Assembly: GCF_900890425.1 (NCBI RefSeq)
Contig: NZ_CAAHFG010000001.1
Location: forward strand, 3,844,001-3,908,000
Length of the DNA stretch: 64,000 nt
Reading direction: 5' to 3'
DNA from: Pontiella desulfatans
GTDB lineage: Bacteria; Verrucomicrobiota; Kiritimatiellia; Kiritimatiellales; Pontiellaceae
The notes under the pieces are model-generated. The model had not been told where the DNA came from. It made no database searches and saw only the letters and a list, made by a program, of their open reading frames with translations. Position numbers and translations under genes: made by a program. Below, in pieces: positions 55,480 to 64,000 of this stretch. Position 1 is the stretch's first letter, and each line of letters begins with the position of its first letter.

Positions 55480-56970
55480 CTATTCCTCCGGCGGCGCCAC
55501 GGGGCGGCCGGTTCCGGGGAGGGCCATGAGGAAATCGTTGCGGTACCAGGCGCCGAGCTGCGCCCCGTTGCGGTGGAGGGTGCATTTGACGTATAGCGCG
55601 CGGAAGCGGGGATCGTCGTGCAGGCCGTTGAGGACGAGGGCATCGAATTCGGCGGAATCGCCGCAGAGCAGGATGTCGGGCTGCCAGCGGTAGAACACGC
55701 CCCGGTTGAAGCCGGTATGGTTTTTATATGCGGCACGTTCGCCGGGCGCGTGCGCCATGAGGGTGGAGTTGAGGCCCATCAGATCATGCACATGGCCGGG
55801 ATAGGTTAGCTTGTTGCCTCCGGCGGTGATGGTGGCGACGGTTGGCCAGGCATCCAGGTCGCCGAACATTCGCACGAGGGCCGTGCCGTTGGCGCGTCCT
55901 TCGCGGGCAATCAGGAACTCGTGCTTGAGGTTGGCGGTTAGCGGGAACAGGACCCATCCCGAAACGAGGACCAGAATGAGGAAAATTTTCACGAGCCCGG
56001 GCCGCACGGCTTGGATCGGCGCGGGCCATTCGAGCGCGGCGACCAGGCACAGCAGCGGCCAGAGCGGCTGATAGAAGCGGAACGCACCAAAGTGGTCGCC
56101 GCCAACCAGCACCGGGATCGCGATGCCGGGGAGGAGGTATAGGACGAGCCAGAAGGAGAGTCCGCGCCCGGCCGGCCTTCGGCGGAATAGCGCATAGGCG
56201 GCGGTCGCCGCGAGCAGGGCCACGGCCGGGCTGCCCACCAGATAGTTCCGGAGATAGACCAGCCCGTTCCACAGGTTGGAAAACAGCCCCGGCGATACCT
56301 TGGCGTAGTAGGTGTTGGGAACGGGATAGCCGAAATACCAGAGGCGGAAGCCCACCAACCCCGCCAAAGCCAAACCAAAGGCCGCTGCCGGAAAGAGAAC
56401 CATCCTCAACCGCTCCCCCTTCCCGGCCCGGGCGAAGAGCAAGAGCAGGGCCCAGGCCCCCCAGAGCATCGACTCGGGCCGGGTGACCACCAGCAGGGGC
56501 AGCAACACCAGGGCGGCCATCCGCCGCCCTTCGGCAACGGCCAAACCCAGCAGCGTGATCAATAGGCACCACAACCCGGTCTCCATCAAGGTCAGCTGGC
56601 ACCAGGCAAACCAGGCCGGGGCCGCGGCCAGCAGCACGAGGAACAGGCCGGGGCGTTCAACCCGGCGCAGGCAGGCGCCAACGGCGAAGCCCCCCAGCAA
56701 CACGTTCACAACGAGCAACAACGGTTCCGATGCCCGGAGCCCGGAACAGACCAGCGTCCATAGCAACGAGGTGAAGCCTTCGACCGCCTCGCCGCCCACG
56801 TTGTAGACAAACCCATGCCCGGCGGCAACGTTGCGGGCATAAACAAAAAAGATGTCGGCGTCGTCGATCCCCGGGGCCGGAAACCCAAGCCATATCCAAG
56901 CGAGCGCGCAGCCGAGGGCAACGGCCCCTAGGCCAGCGAGGTTGGTTCGGTTCGATTCGGGTATGTTCAT
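55480..56970 (-). CDS. GT-C-like polytopic membrane protein
   Basis: This 496-aa protein has about 10-12 hydrophobic segments. An N-terminal loop, DDADIFFVYARNVAAGHGFVYNVGGEAVEGFTSLLWT, is typical of GT-C glycosyltransferases that use lipid-linked sugars (DD or DE motif in the first external loop, then YARN.A.G.GFVYN.GE.VEG). A C-terminal periplasmic region of about 130 residues follows. It probably transfers a sugar from a polyprenyl donor to a cell-envelope acceptor. The start at 56970 (MNIPESNRT) is preferred over the open extension to 57063. Confidence 0.7.
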   Translation of the reverse strand: MNIPESNRTNLAGLGAVALGCALAWIWLGFPAPGIDDADIFFVYARNVAAGHGFVYNVGGEAVEGFTSLLWTLVCSGLRASEPLLLVVNVLLGGFAVGACLRRVERPGLFLVLLAAAPAWFAWCQLTLMETGLWCLLITLLGLAVAEGRRMAALVLLPLLVVTRPESMLWGAWALLLLFARAGKGERLRMVLFPAAAFGLALAGLVGFRLWYFGYPVPNTYYAKVSPGLFSNLWNGLVYLRNYLVGSPAVALLAATAAYALFRRRPAGRGLSFWLVLYLLPGIAIPVLVGGDHFGAFRFYQPLWPLLCLVAALEWPAPIQAVRPGLVKIFLILVLVSGWVLFPLTANLKHEFLIAREGRANGTALVRMFGDLDAWPTVATITAGGNKLTYPGHVHDLMGLNSTLMAHAPGERAAYKNHTGFNRGVFYRWQPDILLCGDSAEFDALVLNGLHDDPRFRALYVKCTLHRNGAQLGAWYRNDFLMALPGTGRPVAPPEE

Positions 56971-56999
56971 CGGGAAAATGTAGCGCGTTGCATGGCGCA

Positions 57000-57014
57000 T
57001 TCCAAGGTTTGGAA
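57000..57014. repeat. TTCCAA-N3-TTGGAA palindrome
   Basis: A perfect 6+3+6 inverted repeat 30 bp upstream of the GT-C-like start. The same half-sites recur at 61711-61725, also about 34 bp upstream of a minus-strand start, and once inside the 137-4585 gene at 367-381. Confidence 0.5.
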
Positions 57015-57044
57015 CCCGCGAGCGAAAGGTTTCCGACTGACAGT

Positions 57045-57089
57045 CCAGCGTCGCTGGCCCCATTTCACACCTTTAAAGGTGTGAAATGG
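57045..57089. repeat. Adjacent perfect palindromes, including a 30-bp one
   Basis: CCAGCG-T-CGCTGG (57045-57057) is followed by a 30-bp perfect palindrome (57060-57089) with arms CCATTTCACACCTTT and its complement, no spacer. They lie between the divergent GT-C-like and ankyrin lipoprotein genes. They could be an operator or a cruciform/hairpin element. Confidence 0.75.
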
Positions 57090-57209
57090 CAAGGAGTGGA
57101 ATGGGCGGGAGCAAGGCATCGTTGCCATGGCTTTGTTGCCCCGAAAGATTGGAACCGGCTTCCCCTTGTGATACAAACGTCGGCTTTCTAACGGGACTGG
57201 AATATTGTT

Positions 57210-59027
57210 TTGAAAAACCATTTAGTATTTTTACTCTCAATCGCATTGGTTGCCGCACTGGCCGGTTGCAGTGCGGAAAAACCTTCCGACACATCCGATC
57301 CCAAGGCCTCGGCCAAGTGGATCGCCTATTGCCAAAAGAAGGCCGGCAAAGCCAAAATCCCCCAGGAACGCTCGCATTGGCTGCAGGAAGCCTACGAGCA
57401 TGCCCAGGCCATGGGTGATCCCCTTCCGGGCGACGTGGCGAAGATCCCCGACCTGACCTGTTCGATTTCGGTGATGACCGAAGATCTCGGCACGTTCAAA
57501 TGGTCGGTTGCCCAGGGCGCCCAGCCCGGGACGCACTACAACGAGCTGGTGGAAATATGGGATAACGGGGCCGAGTGGCGGGACATCACCCTGGATAGGC
57601 ATGCCAAGGCCCTACCGGTTTTCATGGATCGGGCGATCGACAAATATGACACCCGCTTCTTCACCCAGCATGCCGAGGCCTTCACCGCGACCGGTTTCAA
57701 GGTGCATAGCCCGCTCGAAAAAAATGCGTTCAACGTCAAGTATTGCCGGTTTGTCGCCGACCAGATCGACGACGCCCTCCAGCAAAACGATGCCGGCAAG
57801 ATCGAATTCCTGCTCGATCAAATGCCGCGCCGCACAAGCGTGGCGGTGATCGACCGCCAAACCGAAGCCTACCTGCGCGACGCGGGCGACTTTGTCTACG
57901 GCCAACAGACCAACGAAACGCTCGCCTGCAAGCTGGTTGCCCTGGGCTACGACTGCAACAAGATCGATCTGGCCGCCCTCCCCTTCGGCCCGGCCTTCAC
58001 CGAGGCCTTGCGGGCAGACCCGGCGTATGCCGTGCGCGCCCTGCATCTTGACGAGTGGATGGGCCCGATGTCGAAAACCGAAGCGGAATTGCTGCTGACG
58101 TTGCCGACGGACGCCTGGGATGCATTGCACAAACTACACATCGAAGAGGCCATCGAGCGTTGCCTGGAAATCGGCGAATCCGAAGCGGCGTTGCAGTTTG
58201 TTGAACTCCGCTCGGCAAGGAACCCCCTGAACCAGGGCGCCTACACCGAGTTGCTGAACCTGGCGTTGCAATATGGCGACAAGCCCATGATCGACTTTGT
58301 CTTCAAGAACAGCGGAGAAGTCAACATCTACAACATCGACATCGGCAAGCTGGCCAACAACCAGGAACTCTTTGAGACCTTTGCTCCGAAAATCCTCGCC
58401 AACATCTACCAAACCATGGATGTCCACCCGCGCAAGGACGGAACCACCCTGGGGCGGATCAAGCAGGCCTTCGCCAGCAAGAACGAAAAGGCAGGGCTCT
58501 TCCTCGTGCAGAAATACAACCTGTCGAAAGCCTGGGTCGGGGTCACCGAAGGGCAAACACTGCTGATGGATGTTTGCGAGGCGGGCAACCTGGAGGCGGC
58601 CCGCTATCTGATTGAACAGCGAGGCGAAGAGATCCACGCCACCACCGGCTACAGTGAACTGCAGATCACCATCTTCGGCAGCTCCCGCCCCACCGAGGGC
58701 AAGCTTACCCCGATCTTCTTCGCCGCCAAAGGCGGCAACAGCCAGCTCATTAAATACCTTCGCTCGCGGGGGGCGGACATCAACGCCCGTTCCAACTTCG
58801 GAACCACGCCGCTCATGCATGCCGTGAGCGCCAACCACTTCGATGCCGCCAAGACCCTGATCGCGCTCAAGGCGCACGTGAACGCCCAGATGAATCCCAG
58901 CATCAACCAGATCGACCTGCGCGAAATCGGCAACTACGACGAGATCGCCACCGCCTACCGCCGCGCCAAGACCAACGGCAACCAAGCCATTCTCGATGTC
59001 CTCATCGAGGCCGGCGCCCGGCCTTAG
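57210..59027 (+). CDS. Ankyrin-repeat lipoprotein
   Basis: This 605-aa protein starts at a TTG codon because the lipoprotein signal peptide (KNHLVFLLSIALVAALAGC) begins immediately; no ATG in frame would keep it. The first ~430 residues have no domain I recognise. C-terminal residues ~445-600 form ankyrin repeats (TLLMDVCEAGNLEAARYLIEQ; TPIFFAAKGGNSQLIKYLRSRGADINARS; TPLMHAVSANHFDAAKTLIALKAHVNAQ). It is likely a cell-envelope protein with a protein-binding role. Confidence 0.85.
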   Translation: MKNHLVFLLSIALVAALAGCSAEKPSDTSDPKASAKWIAYCQKKAGKAKIPQERSHWLQEAYEHAQAMGDPLPGDVAKIPDLTCSISVMTEDLGTFKWSVAQGAQPGTHYNELVEIWDNGAEWRDITLDRHAKALPVFMDRAIDKYDTRFFTQHAEAFTATGFKVHSPLEKNAFNVKYCRFVADQIDDALQQNDAGKIEFLLDQMPRRTSVAVIDRQTEAYLRDAGDFVYGQQTNETLACKLVALGYDCNKIDLAALPFGPAFTEALRADPAYAVRALHLDEWMGPMSKTEAELLLTLPTDAWDALHKLHIEEAIERCLEIGESEAALQFVELRSARNPLNQGAYTELLNLALQYGDKPMIDFVFKNSGEVNIYNIDIGKLANNQELFETFAPKILANIYQTMDVHPRKDGTTLGRIKQAFASKNEKAGLFLVQKYNLSKAWVGVTEGQTLLMDVCEAGNLEAARYLIEQRGEEIHATTGYSELQITIFGSSRPTEGKLTPIFFAAKGGNSQLIKYLRSRGADINARSNFGTTPLMHAVSANHFDAAKTLIALKAHVNAQMNPSINQIDLREIGNYDEIATAYRRAKTNGNQAILDVLIEAGARP

Positions 59028-59030
59028 CTT

Positions 59031-59097
59031 GGAGGGACGGGTTCCACCCCGTCCGCCATCCGATCATGATCGGGCAAGGTGGAACTTGCCCCTCCAC
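59031..59097. repeat. Hairpin-forming repeat between convergent genes
   Basis: TGGAGGG at 59031 pairs with CCCTCCA at 59091. The interval holds two inner hairpins (GGACGGG/CCCCGTCC and CCGATCATGATCGG). It resembles the TGGAGGGGCG hairpin at 15700. It may serve as a bidirectional terminator. Confidence 0.55.
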
Positions 59098-59100
59098 CCA

Positions 59101-61677
59101 CTACGGGGCGGCGACGCCGAGGAAGTCGTAGGAGAGGCGGGTCTGGAAGGCGGGGATGCGGGCGAGGACATTCTGGAGGTTGTCGCGCTCGACATCGGTC
59201 AGCGTGGAAATATCGAGATCGTCGATGTTGGTGCTGAGGGCGGCGTGGGCGGCGATCTGGTTGAAGAAGCGCAGTTGCCAGAGATAGTCGAAGACAAAGA
59301 CCATCTCCCGATAGGTGTCTTCGGGAATGGCACCGGCCTCGAACAAGGCCTGCAGCCGCTCCAGCGTTCCCGGGGCCAGGACATTGTGCCGGAGGGCATA
59401 GATGCGGGCGAAGGTTTCGATGGGCTTGAGGCACTCCTTGACGTCGATGTTTTTTTCGGACCCCTTGCGTTCGGTGCGGATGCGGCCAAGCAGGCCGAGC
59501 GGCGCCTTGTAGCCCAGGCAGTTCTTGGCGAAGTGGATATAGAACTCCGGATTCCGCTGGGTGAGCTCCTGCACATGCCCGCGCAATTCGCGCATGAGCG
59601 GCTCATCGCCGTAGGCGCAGCGGACGTCGAAAAAGATATTGACCTCCAGGATGGTCTGCGGCGTGGCCTTGAGGATCCATTTGCCGAACTGCCGTTTCCA
59701 TTCGGACAGCGACAAGCACCACTTGGGGTTGGCGGCCATGATGCCGCCGGAGCAATAGGGATAGCCGGCCTGCCGCAGCTTGCCGCAGACATCGTCGGCC
59801 AATGCCAGGAAAGCGCGGCGGGTTTCGGGCAGGATGTCCGGATCAACATCGGCGAAAACGAGTCCGTTGTCCTGATCGGAAAACATGGTCATCTCATTGC
59901 GTGCGTTGCTGCCGAGGGAGAGGAAGGCGAAGGGCACGGGCGGAGAGCCGTTTTCCTGGAGCGACTGGACGATGAAGCGATGGATGGCGGCATCGTATGA
60001 AGAGCCGACGGTTTCGCGCAGGATGCCGGGCTTGACGCCTTGGTCGGACATGGCGCGCACGAGTTCGGGCACCTCCTTGAGTGCCTGGACGACCTGTCCG
60101 GCGGTCTTGGCCTCTTCGATTTTTTTCCGGATTTCGGGCAACGGCAGTTCGGGGGTGTCGTCGCTTCCATAGAATGCCTGCAGCGTATGCTGCTGCCCGC
60201 GCCGGATTTCGGTGAAGGAGATGACATGGCCGTTTTTCTCGGAGAAAAAGATGCGCGAGGTGGAGACGAGGACGTCGAGGGCGTCGCCGGCCTTGGTGAG
60301 GATGCGCGCCTCGAATTCGGCCGACGAGGTTGTATGGGCGTAGAGTTCCTGGAGGTGCTGCGCGGCAAAAGCGTTGATCTCGTTGCCGGGTTCGAGCAGT
60401 TCCCAGATTTTACGGCCGGCCAGCTCGGCATCGTTGTAGCCGGTCATGCGGCGCAGGGTGTGGTTGGAATAGACCGTCTCGCCGCCGACTTCGAGCACAT
60501 AGCCTTCGTTGGAGCCTTCGACCAGCGCGCGGTAGCGGTCCTTCGCCTCGCGCAAACCGGTTTCGGCGCGCTTGCGGTCGATCTCGATGCGGCGGCTCTG
60601 GTAGAGCACGTTGCTCATTAGCGCGAGCATGGCCACGGCAATGACGCCGTCGGCAATGAGCAGGTTCCGGGAGAGGCGTGCGATCTCATCCTCGACATCG
60701 TGGATATAGATGCCGGTTCCGATCACCCAACCCCATTCCGGGATACCGCGGACGAACGAGAGCTTGGGTTCGGCGCGCGAGGGATCGTCCATCCATTGCC
60801 AGAGGTATTCGAGATAGCCCTCGTTGTCGGCCTTGACGAGTTCGACGGATTCGGCGAAGAGCTTTTTGCCGCTCTTGTTTTCGCTGTCGGAATAGTCCGC
60901 CAAATCGTGGCCGACCAGCTCCGGGCGGTAGGGATGCATCACCATTCGCGGCTGCATGTCGGTGATCCAGAAATAGTCCTTGTTTCCGATGCCGTAGCGC
61001 ATTTCGGAAACCTCGGCGGCGGCCTGCGCTTGCGCCTCGCTGCGGGTGAGCTCGCCGGACTGCTCCTGGTGGAGGTAGAATTCGACGGCGTTGGCGGCGA
61101 TGGAGGTGAGCTCCTTGATCATGCCCTTCTTCTGCTTCATCATGCTATTGCGGAAGACCGGCACGATGATGGTGAAGGCGGAGGAGCCGAACAGGATGGC
61201 CGCAATCACGGTCGGCCAGACAATGCGCCAGTAGAACCCGGCGGAGAGCAACTTTTGCTTTTTCCCGTAGCCGGGATAGGCACTGCCTTTGAAATATTCC
61301 GAAAGCTCGGCCTCGCTCAGGATTTTTTCCAGCTCCCGCTCGTCGGACTCGTGGTATTTTTCGGTGAACATGCCGCTCTCGAAATCTTCCTGCAGCGGGA
61401 TGAATCCGTCGTAGTCGTCGCGCAGGTGGCTCTCGAAAACGGCCTTGATCTGCTCGCGGGTATATTTGCTTTCGAACTCGCGATAGGCATCCTCCAGCGC
61501 CTCGGCGCAATGGCGGTATTTGCGGTGGTTGTATGGATCGAACCCGCGCCGGCTTCCGGTGCGCAGGAAATGGTTGAAGCTTTCGGCATCGAAAAAACCA
61601 TCGATCCACTTGTGGATGTCCTCGGCACGGACGCCCACCAGTTGCTCGGATCGATCGGCATGGCTTGAAATCTTCAT
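59101..61677 (-). CDS. Cache-PAS-DUF294 nucleotidyltransferase-like membrane signalling protein
   Basis: This 858-aa protein has an N-terminal charged region (about 1-130) of unknown type and a transmembrane helix (about 155-180). A periplasmic Cache-type sensor follows at about 190-340 (YGIGNKDYFWITDMQPRMVMHPYRPELVGHDL; FVRGIPEWGWVIGTGIYIHDV), then a second helix and a PAS domain at about 375-480. A GlnD-like DUF294 nucleotidyltransferase motif (LGSNARNEMTMFSDQDNGLVF) and a DUF294_C substrate-binding region complete it. No histidine kinase or GGDEF domain is present. The start at 61677 is preferred over a TTG at 61716. It may couple an external ligand to nucleotidylation of a target; this is inferred. 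Confidence 0.8.
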   Translation of the reverse strand: MKISSHADRSEQLVGVRAEDIHKWIDGFFDAESFNHFLRTGSRRGFDPYNHRKYRHCAEALEDAYREFESKYTREQIKAVFESHLRDDYDGFIPLQEDFESGMFTEKYHESDERELEKILSEAELSEYFKGSAYPGYGKKQKLLSAGFYWRIVWPTVIAAILFGSSAFTIIVPVFRNSMMKQKKGMIKELTSIAANAVEFYLHQEQSGELTRSEAQAQAAAEVSEMRYGIGNKDYFWITDMQPRMVMHPYRPELVGHDLADYSDSENKSGKKLFAESVELVKADNEGYLEYLWQWMDDPSRAEPKLSFVRGIPEWGWVIGTGIYIHDVEDEIARLSRNLLIADGVIAVAMLALMSNVLYQSRRIEIDRKRAETGLREAKDRYRALVEGSNEGYVLEVGGETVYSNHTLRRMTGYNDAELAGRKIWELLEPGNEINAFAAQHLQELYAHTTSSAEFEARILTKAGDALDVLVSTSRIFFSEKNGHVISFTEIRRGQQHTLQAFYGSDDTPELPLPEIRKKIEEAKTAGQVVQALKEVPELVRAMSDQGVKPGILRETVGSSYDAAIHRFIVQSLQENGSPPVPFAFLSLGSNARNEMTMFSDQDNGLVFADVDPDILPETRRAFLALADDVCGKLRQAGYPYCSGGIMAANPKWCLSLSEWKRQFGKWILKATPQTILEVNIFFDVRCAYGDEPLMRELRGHVQELTQRNPEFYIHFAKNCLGYKAPLGLLGRIRTERKGSEKNIDVKECLKPIETFARIYALRHNVLAPGTLERLQALFEAGAIPEDTYREMVFVFDYLWQLRFFNQIAAHAALSTNIDDLDISTLTDVERDNLQNVLARIPAFQTRLSYDFLGVAAP

Positions 61678-61710
61678 TGGATAAAAAACCCTACCCGATC
61701 CCGTAGAATT

Positions 61711-61725
61711 TTCCAATCATTGGAA
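61711..61725. repeat. TTCCAA-N3-TTGGAA palindrome
   Basis: Same half-sites as 57000-57014, 34 bp upstream of the Cache-PAS-DUF294 start. Confidence 0.5.
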
Positions 61726-61782
61726 ATGCAATAAGATGCCAAGCAAAGCGTTATGTGGTGTCATTGAACCTGGAGAAAATGA

Positions 61783-62673
61783 ATGAAGAAACTCATCGGA
61801 CTGTTCGTATTCATTGCAACCGTCGCACTGGCCGACGACTACCGAACGTTCACCTCAACGGACGGCCGCACGCTGGAAGCGAAGATCATTCGCTTCGACA
61901 GCGCTACCGGCAAGGTCATGATCGAACGGAAAGACCGGAAGCGAATCACGGTGGCTGCCACGGCCTTTTCCGAACAAGACCAGACCTATATTGAAAATTG
62001 GAACGTGGCGGATGCGTTCATGTCGCCGTCCAAATTCAAACTCGAAATCCAGCGCGAGGAAGTCGGAAGCACCAAGAAGGAGCATGAAGTGGATGTTGGC
62101 GACGAGTTTTCCGGTGGCGGCGGACGGCGCGGCGGGGGTGGCGACACCGGGGTGATCATCGTCGCGACCGACAAGATTACGAAATACAAATATATCCTCT
62201 CGATGGAAAACAAGAGCGGCGTCCCGCTCAAGAACGTCATCATGGAATACCGCATCTACTACGAGCAGCAGAAAGCGATCAAGGACGAGAAGGCCAACAA
62301 GGGCCGCGCGGAGGATGATACCCGGCCTGAACGTTACATGGCCGTTGACCAGCAGAAGGCCAAGGAAGGCCAGAAGCGGCTGAAGCCCCTCGAGCCGAAG
62401 AAACCGGCAACCATTTCCACCGACACCATCACGTTGACCAAGCGTTCGGCCAACCGGACATGGGGCGACAAGATCGACCTGAAAGCCGAACTTTCCGGTG
62501 CCTGGATCCAACTCTCCATGCGGGGACCGAACGGCGAAAAGCTCGTCCGCGACATCGCCTCCCCCGAGAGTGTCATGAAAAAGTTCCCCTGGGATGTCCC
62601 CGAGCAACCCGAGGAAGAACCGGCCGAAGCAGCAAAGGAAGACGAGCCCAAGGAGAAGCCGGAGGAAGATTAA
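61783..62673 (+). CDS. Exported protein with SHD1-like N-terminal motif
   Basis: This 296-aa protein has a signal peptide (to about residue 17, ALA). An SHD1-like segment follows (YRTFTSTDGRTLEAKIIRFDSATGKVMIERKDRKRITVAATAFSEQDQTYIENW), as in many PVC exported proteins. The rest has a Gly-rich stretch (GGGGRRGGGGD), a beta-rich middle and an acidic Pro/Glu-rich tail (PEEEPAEAAKEDEPKEKPEED). GGAG lies 7 bp before the ATG. Function is unknown. It converges with the DUF481 gene, overlapping by 4 bp. Confidence 0.8.
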   Translation: MKKLIGLFVFIATVALADDYRTFTSTDGRTLEAKIIRFDSATGKVMIERKDRKRITVAATAFSEQDQTYIENWNVADAFMSPSKFKLEIQREEVGSTKKEHEVDVGDEFSGGGGRRGGGGDTGVIIVATDKITKYKYILSMENKSGVPLKNVIMEYRIYYEQQKAIKDEKANKGRAEDDTRPERYMAVDQQKAKEGQKRLKPLEPKKPATISTDTITLTKRSANRTWGDKIDLKAELSGAWIQLSMRGPNGEKLVRDIASPESVMKKFPWDVPEQPEEEPAEAAKEDEPKEKPEED

Positions 62674-63794
62674 AAGTCGTACGCAACACCAACAACGATC
62701 TGATAGTCGTCCTGCTCGGGAACGGAAACCGTCACGACACCGGAATCATCGGTCGACTCGATAGGGGTCGGGTTTCCGATCCGGTCCCAGATGAATGAGA
62801 CATCGAGATCCAGGTCGGCAATCAGTTCATAGGACAAGGTGGCGACCATATGGTGCGTGTATTCCCCGCTGGACGCATTAAGGAAACGTGCGCTGTAGTC
62901 GTAGAGAAAATCCAGATCGCCACTGATTTCATGGTCGAGCCGCGTACCGATGGTAGCGAATCCTGAATTGGATTGGTCATCATTTCCTACCTGCACCGAA
63001 TCGAATTTGGTTTCCTGGTAACCTCCACCCGCATTTGCCGTCCACTCGGTTTTGGACGTGCGGGCCAGGTCGTAACCCAACGAAGAGAAGATGGAATACT
63101 GGCTTTCGATGTTGACGAATGGATCGTGGTAATATTCCGCCCCAAGGATTTTCCAATAGAGCCGGCCGGTCAGGAACCAATCGAAATAGCCATTCAAGCG
63201 CTGGTTTTTTGCGGTTTGGGTATCCTTCGCTTTGCTATAGTTCGCGATATAATCGATGCTCATGCGGGTCATGGCCGTACGCCGCTTAATATTGGCCATG
63301 CTGGTCACGTCGGTTGTTTCGGTGTTTCCGCCGCGGGCCGTAAGGCCGACCGAAAAGCTACCCGACCATTGGTCGCGCTCACGTTGAGCACCCCCGGCAA
63401 TCGAAACCAGCCGATGGCGATTGATCTCCTGGACATCCTCGCCGTTGATCAGCTTGACCGTCTCGCCATCAACCACCAGCTTGCCCCGCAGGATTTCCAC
63501 ATCACGTCGTCTTTTTTCAACCATGATCCGCTGCACCCCGCTGGAGCGGATCTGTTTCACATCGTCCATATCCAGCTCCAGCAGATCGAGTTCGTCGCTA
63601 TCGAACTCCAAGGTATAGTTGTACATCACCTTGATCTTGCCCTTTAACCATTCGCCGGAATTCAACTGAATCCAGTCGAATTTCTTGTCCTCCGGCGGGG
63701 CAAAGTTGCTCCAGGCCTCCTTATCGGCCGATACGGAAACGGATATTGAAGTGGATACAACCAGAGCAAATAGGGTCTTGCTCAAACGACTCAT
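62670..63794 (-). CDS. DUF481 outer-membrane beta-barrel protein
   Basis: This 374-aa protein has a signal peptide (to about residue 23). A small beta domain with WLKGKIKVMYNYTLEFDSDELDLLELDMDDVKQI follows, then a DUF481 barrel (GSFSVGLTARGGNTETTDV...) ending in a terminal Phe (VGVAYDF) that suits the BAM machinery. AGGAG lies about 8 bp before the start and overlaps the rlmH stop, so the two genes are co-transcribed. Confidence 0.88.
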   Translation of the reverse strand: MSRLSKTLFALVVSTSISVSVSADKEAWSNFAPPEDKKFDWIQLNSGEWLKGKIKVMYNYTLEFDSDELDLLELDMDDVKQIRSSGVQRIMVEKRRRDVEILRGKLVVDGETVKLINGEDVQEINRHRLVSIAGGAQRERDQWSGSFSVGLTARGGNTETTDVTSMANIKRRTAMTRMSIDYIANYSKAKDTQTAKNQRLNGYFDWFLTGRLYWKILGAEYYHDPFVNIESQYSIFSSLGYDLARTSKTEWTANAGGGYQETKFDSVQVGNDDQSNSGFATIGTRLDHEISGDLDFLYDYSARFLNASSGEYTHHMVATLSYELIADLDLDVSFIWDRIGNPTPIESTDDSGVVTVSVPEQDDYQIVVGVAYDF

Positions 63795-63806
63795 TTCATA
63801 TCTCCT

Positions 63807-64000
63807 CTATTCATTGTGGTACGGATGGTTCTCAACGACTGTAAACGCCCGATACAAACCTTCAAGCAAAACCACGCGCGCAATACCCCCCGCCATGACC
63901 AACGAAGAGAGCGACCAAACCGCATCCGCTTTTTGCCGAACCGATTCCGCAAGCCCAAGCGCGCCGCCAACCACCACAACCATGCGGCGCTTGCCCGCCA
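63807..64000 (-). CDS. rlmH: 23S rRNA (pseudouridine1915-N3)-methyltransferase RlmH, C-terminal part
   Basis: Reading the minus strand from the window edge gives 63 residues in frame ending at TAG (63807-63809). They include VVVVGGALGLAESV (the SAM-binding GG knot), a Ser-Leu turn, and IARVVLLEGLYRAFTVVENHPYH, which is the characteristic RlmH C-terminus (typically RxxLxEQLYRA...HPYHR). The gene continues beyond 64000. It methylates pseudouridine 1915 in helix 69. A longer competing frame here (63791-63979) is a shadow. The stop lies 12 bp before the DUF481 start. Confidence 0.92.
   Translation of the reverse strand, partial: AGKRRMVVVVGGALGLAESVRQKADAVWSLSSLVMAGGIARVVLLEGLYRAFTVVENHPYHNE

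Noticed and set aside
63791-63979. 62-codon frame at the right edge
   Set aside because: Trp/Arg-rich shadow; the neighbouring frame ending at 63807 gives a clear RlmH C-terminus.

Overview
The window looks like a chromosomal segment from a PVC-group bacterium, most likely a marine, Pontiella-like member of the Kiritimatiellota. This is an inference. It rests on three formylglycine-type sulfatases, large secreted beta-helix/DUF4955-like proteins, GH2 and GH29 glycosidases, a PEP-CTERM protein, XylR-type (LacI sensor plus AraC DNA-binding) regulation, a UroD-like/PhyH pair and many short interspersed palindromic repeats. No rRNA or tRNA gene was seen.

Layout. Positions 1-37.7 kb are a polysaccharide-degradation region. 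It holds a 1482-aa secreted beta-helix protein, a PEP-CTERM protein, two secreted GH2 enzymes, and a sulfatase followed by a beta-helix lipoprotein (11.4-15.4 kb). After a repeat-filled gap and a fatty acid desaturase comes a long co-oriented minus-strand run (28.6 to 17.1 kb): sulfatase, beta-glucuronidase, CE7 esterase, tandem beta-helix protein, DUF1961-sulfatase fusion and Na+/solute symporter. Next are a sugar isomerase-like gene, an AraC regulator divergent from a PhyH/UroD-like pair, and the operon DUF2264 protein - alpha-L-fucosidase - XylR-like regulator. Together these suggest desulfation, deacetylation and cleavage of a sulfated, fucose- and uronate-containing glycan, import of products and local transcriptional control. 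The substrate itself cannot be read from the sequence.

Positions 37.8-43 kb are housekeeping: era, a parvulin-type PPIase, a GGQ release-factor-like protein, a CPBP protease, a hexokinase and a GlsB-type membrane protein. Positions 43.1-55.3 kb are a complete subtype I-C CRISPR-Cas locus, transcribed leftward: cas3-cas5c-cas8c(with internal cas11c)-cas7-[four-helix-bundle gene]-cas4-cas1-cas2-leader-array (47 repeats). The effector genes look AT-richer than the adaptation genes. A cas3-like 5' fragment sits just upstream of the intact cas3, which suggests that the effector module was replaced in place. Positions 55.5-64 kb carry a GT-C-like membrane protein, an ankyrin lipoprotein, a Cache-PAS-DUF294 signalling protein, an SHD1-like protein, a DUF481 outer-membrane protein and the 3' end of rlmH.

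Main new observations: (i) a direct repeat of TTTGCGCA with a 21-22 bp period found upstream of most of the glycan genes and of the XylR-like regulator, a candidate regulon operator; (ii) five copies of a palindromic element confined to the cas adaptation side, some translated in frame inside cas4 and the inserted four-helix-bundle gene; (iii) signs of modular exchange in the cas operon.
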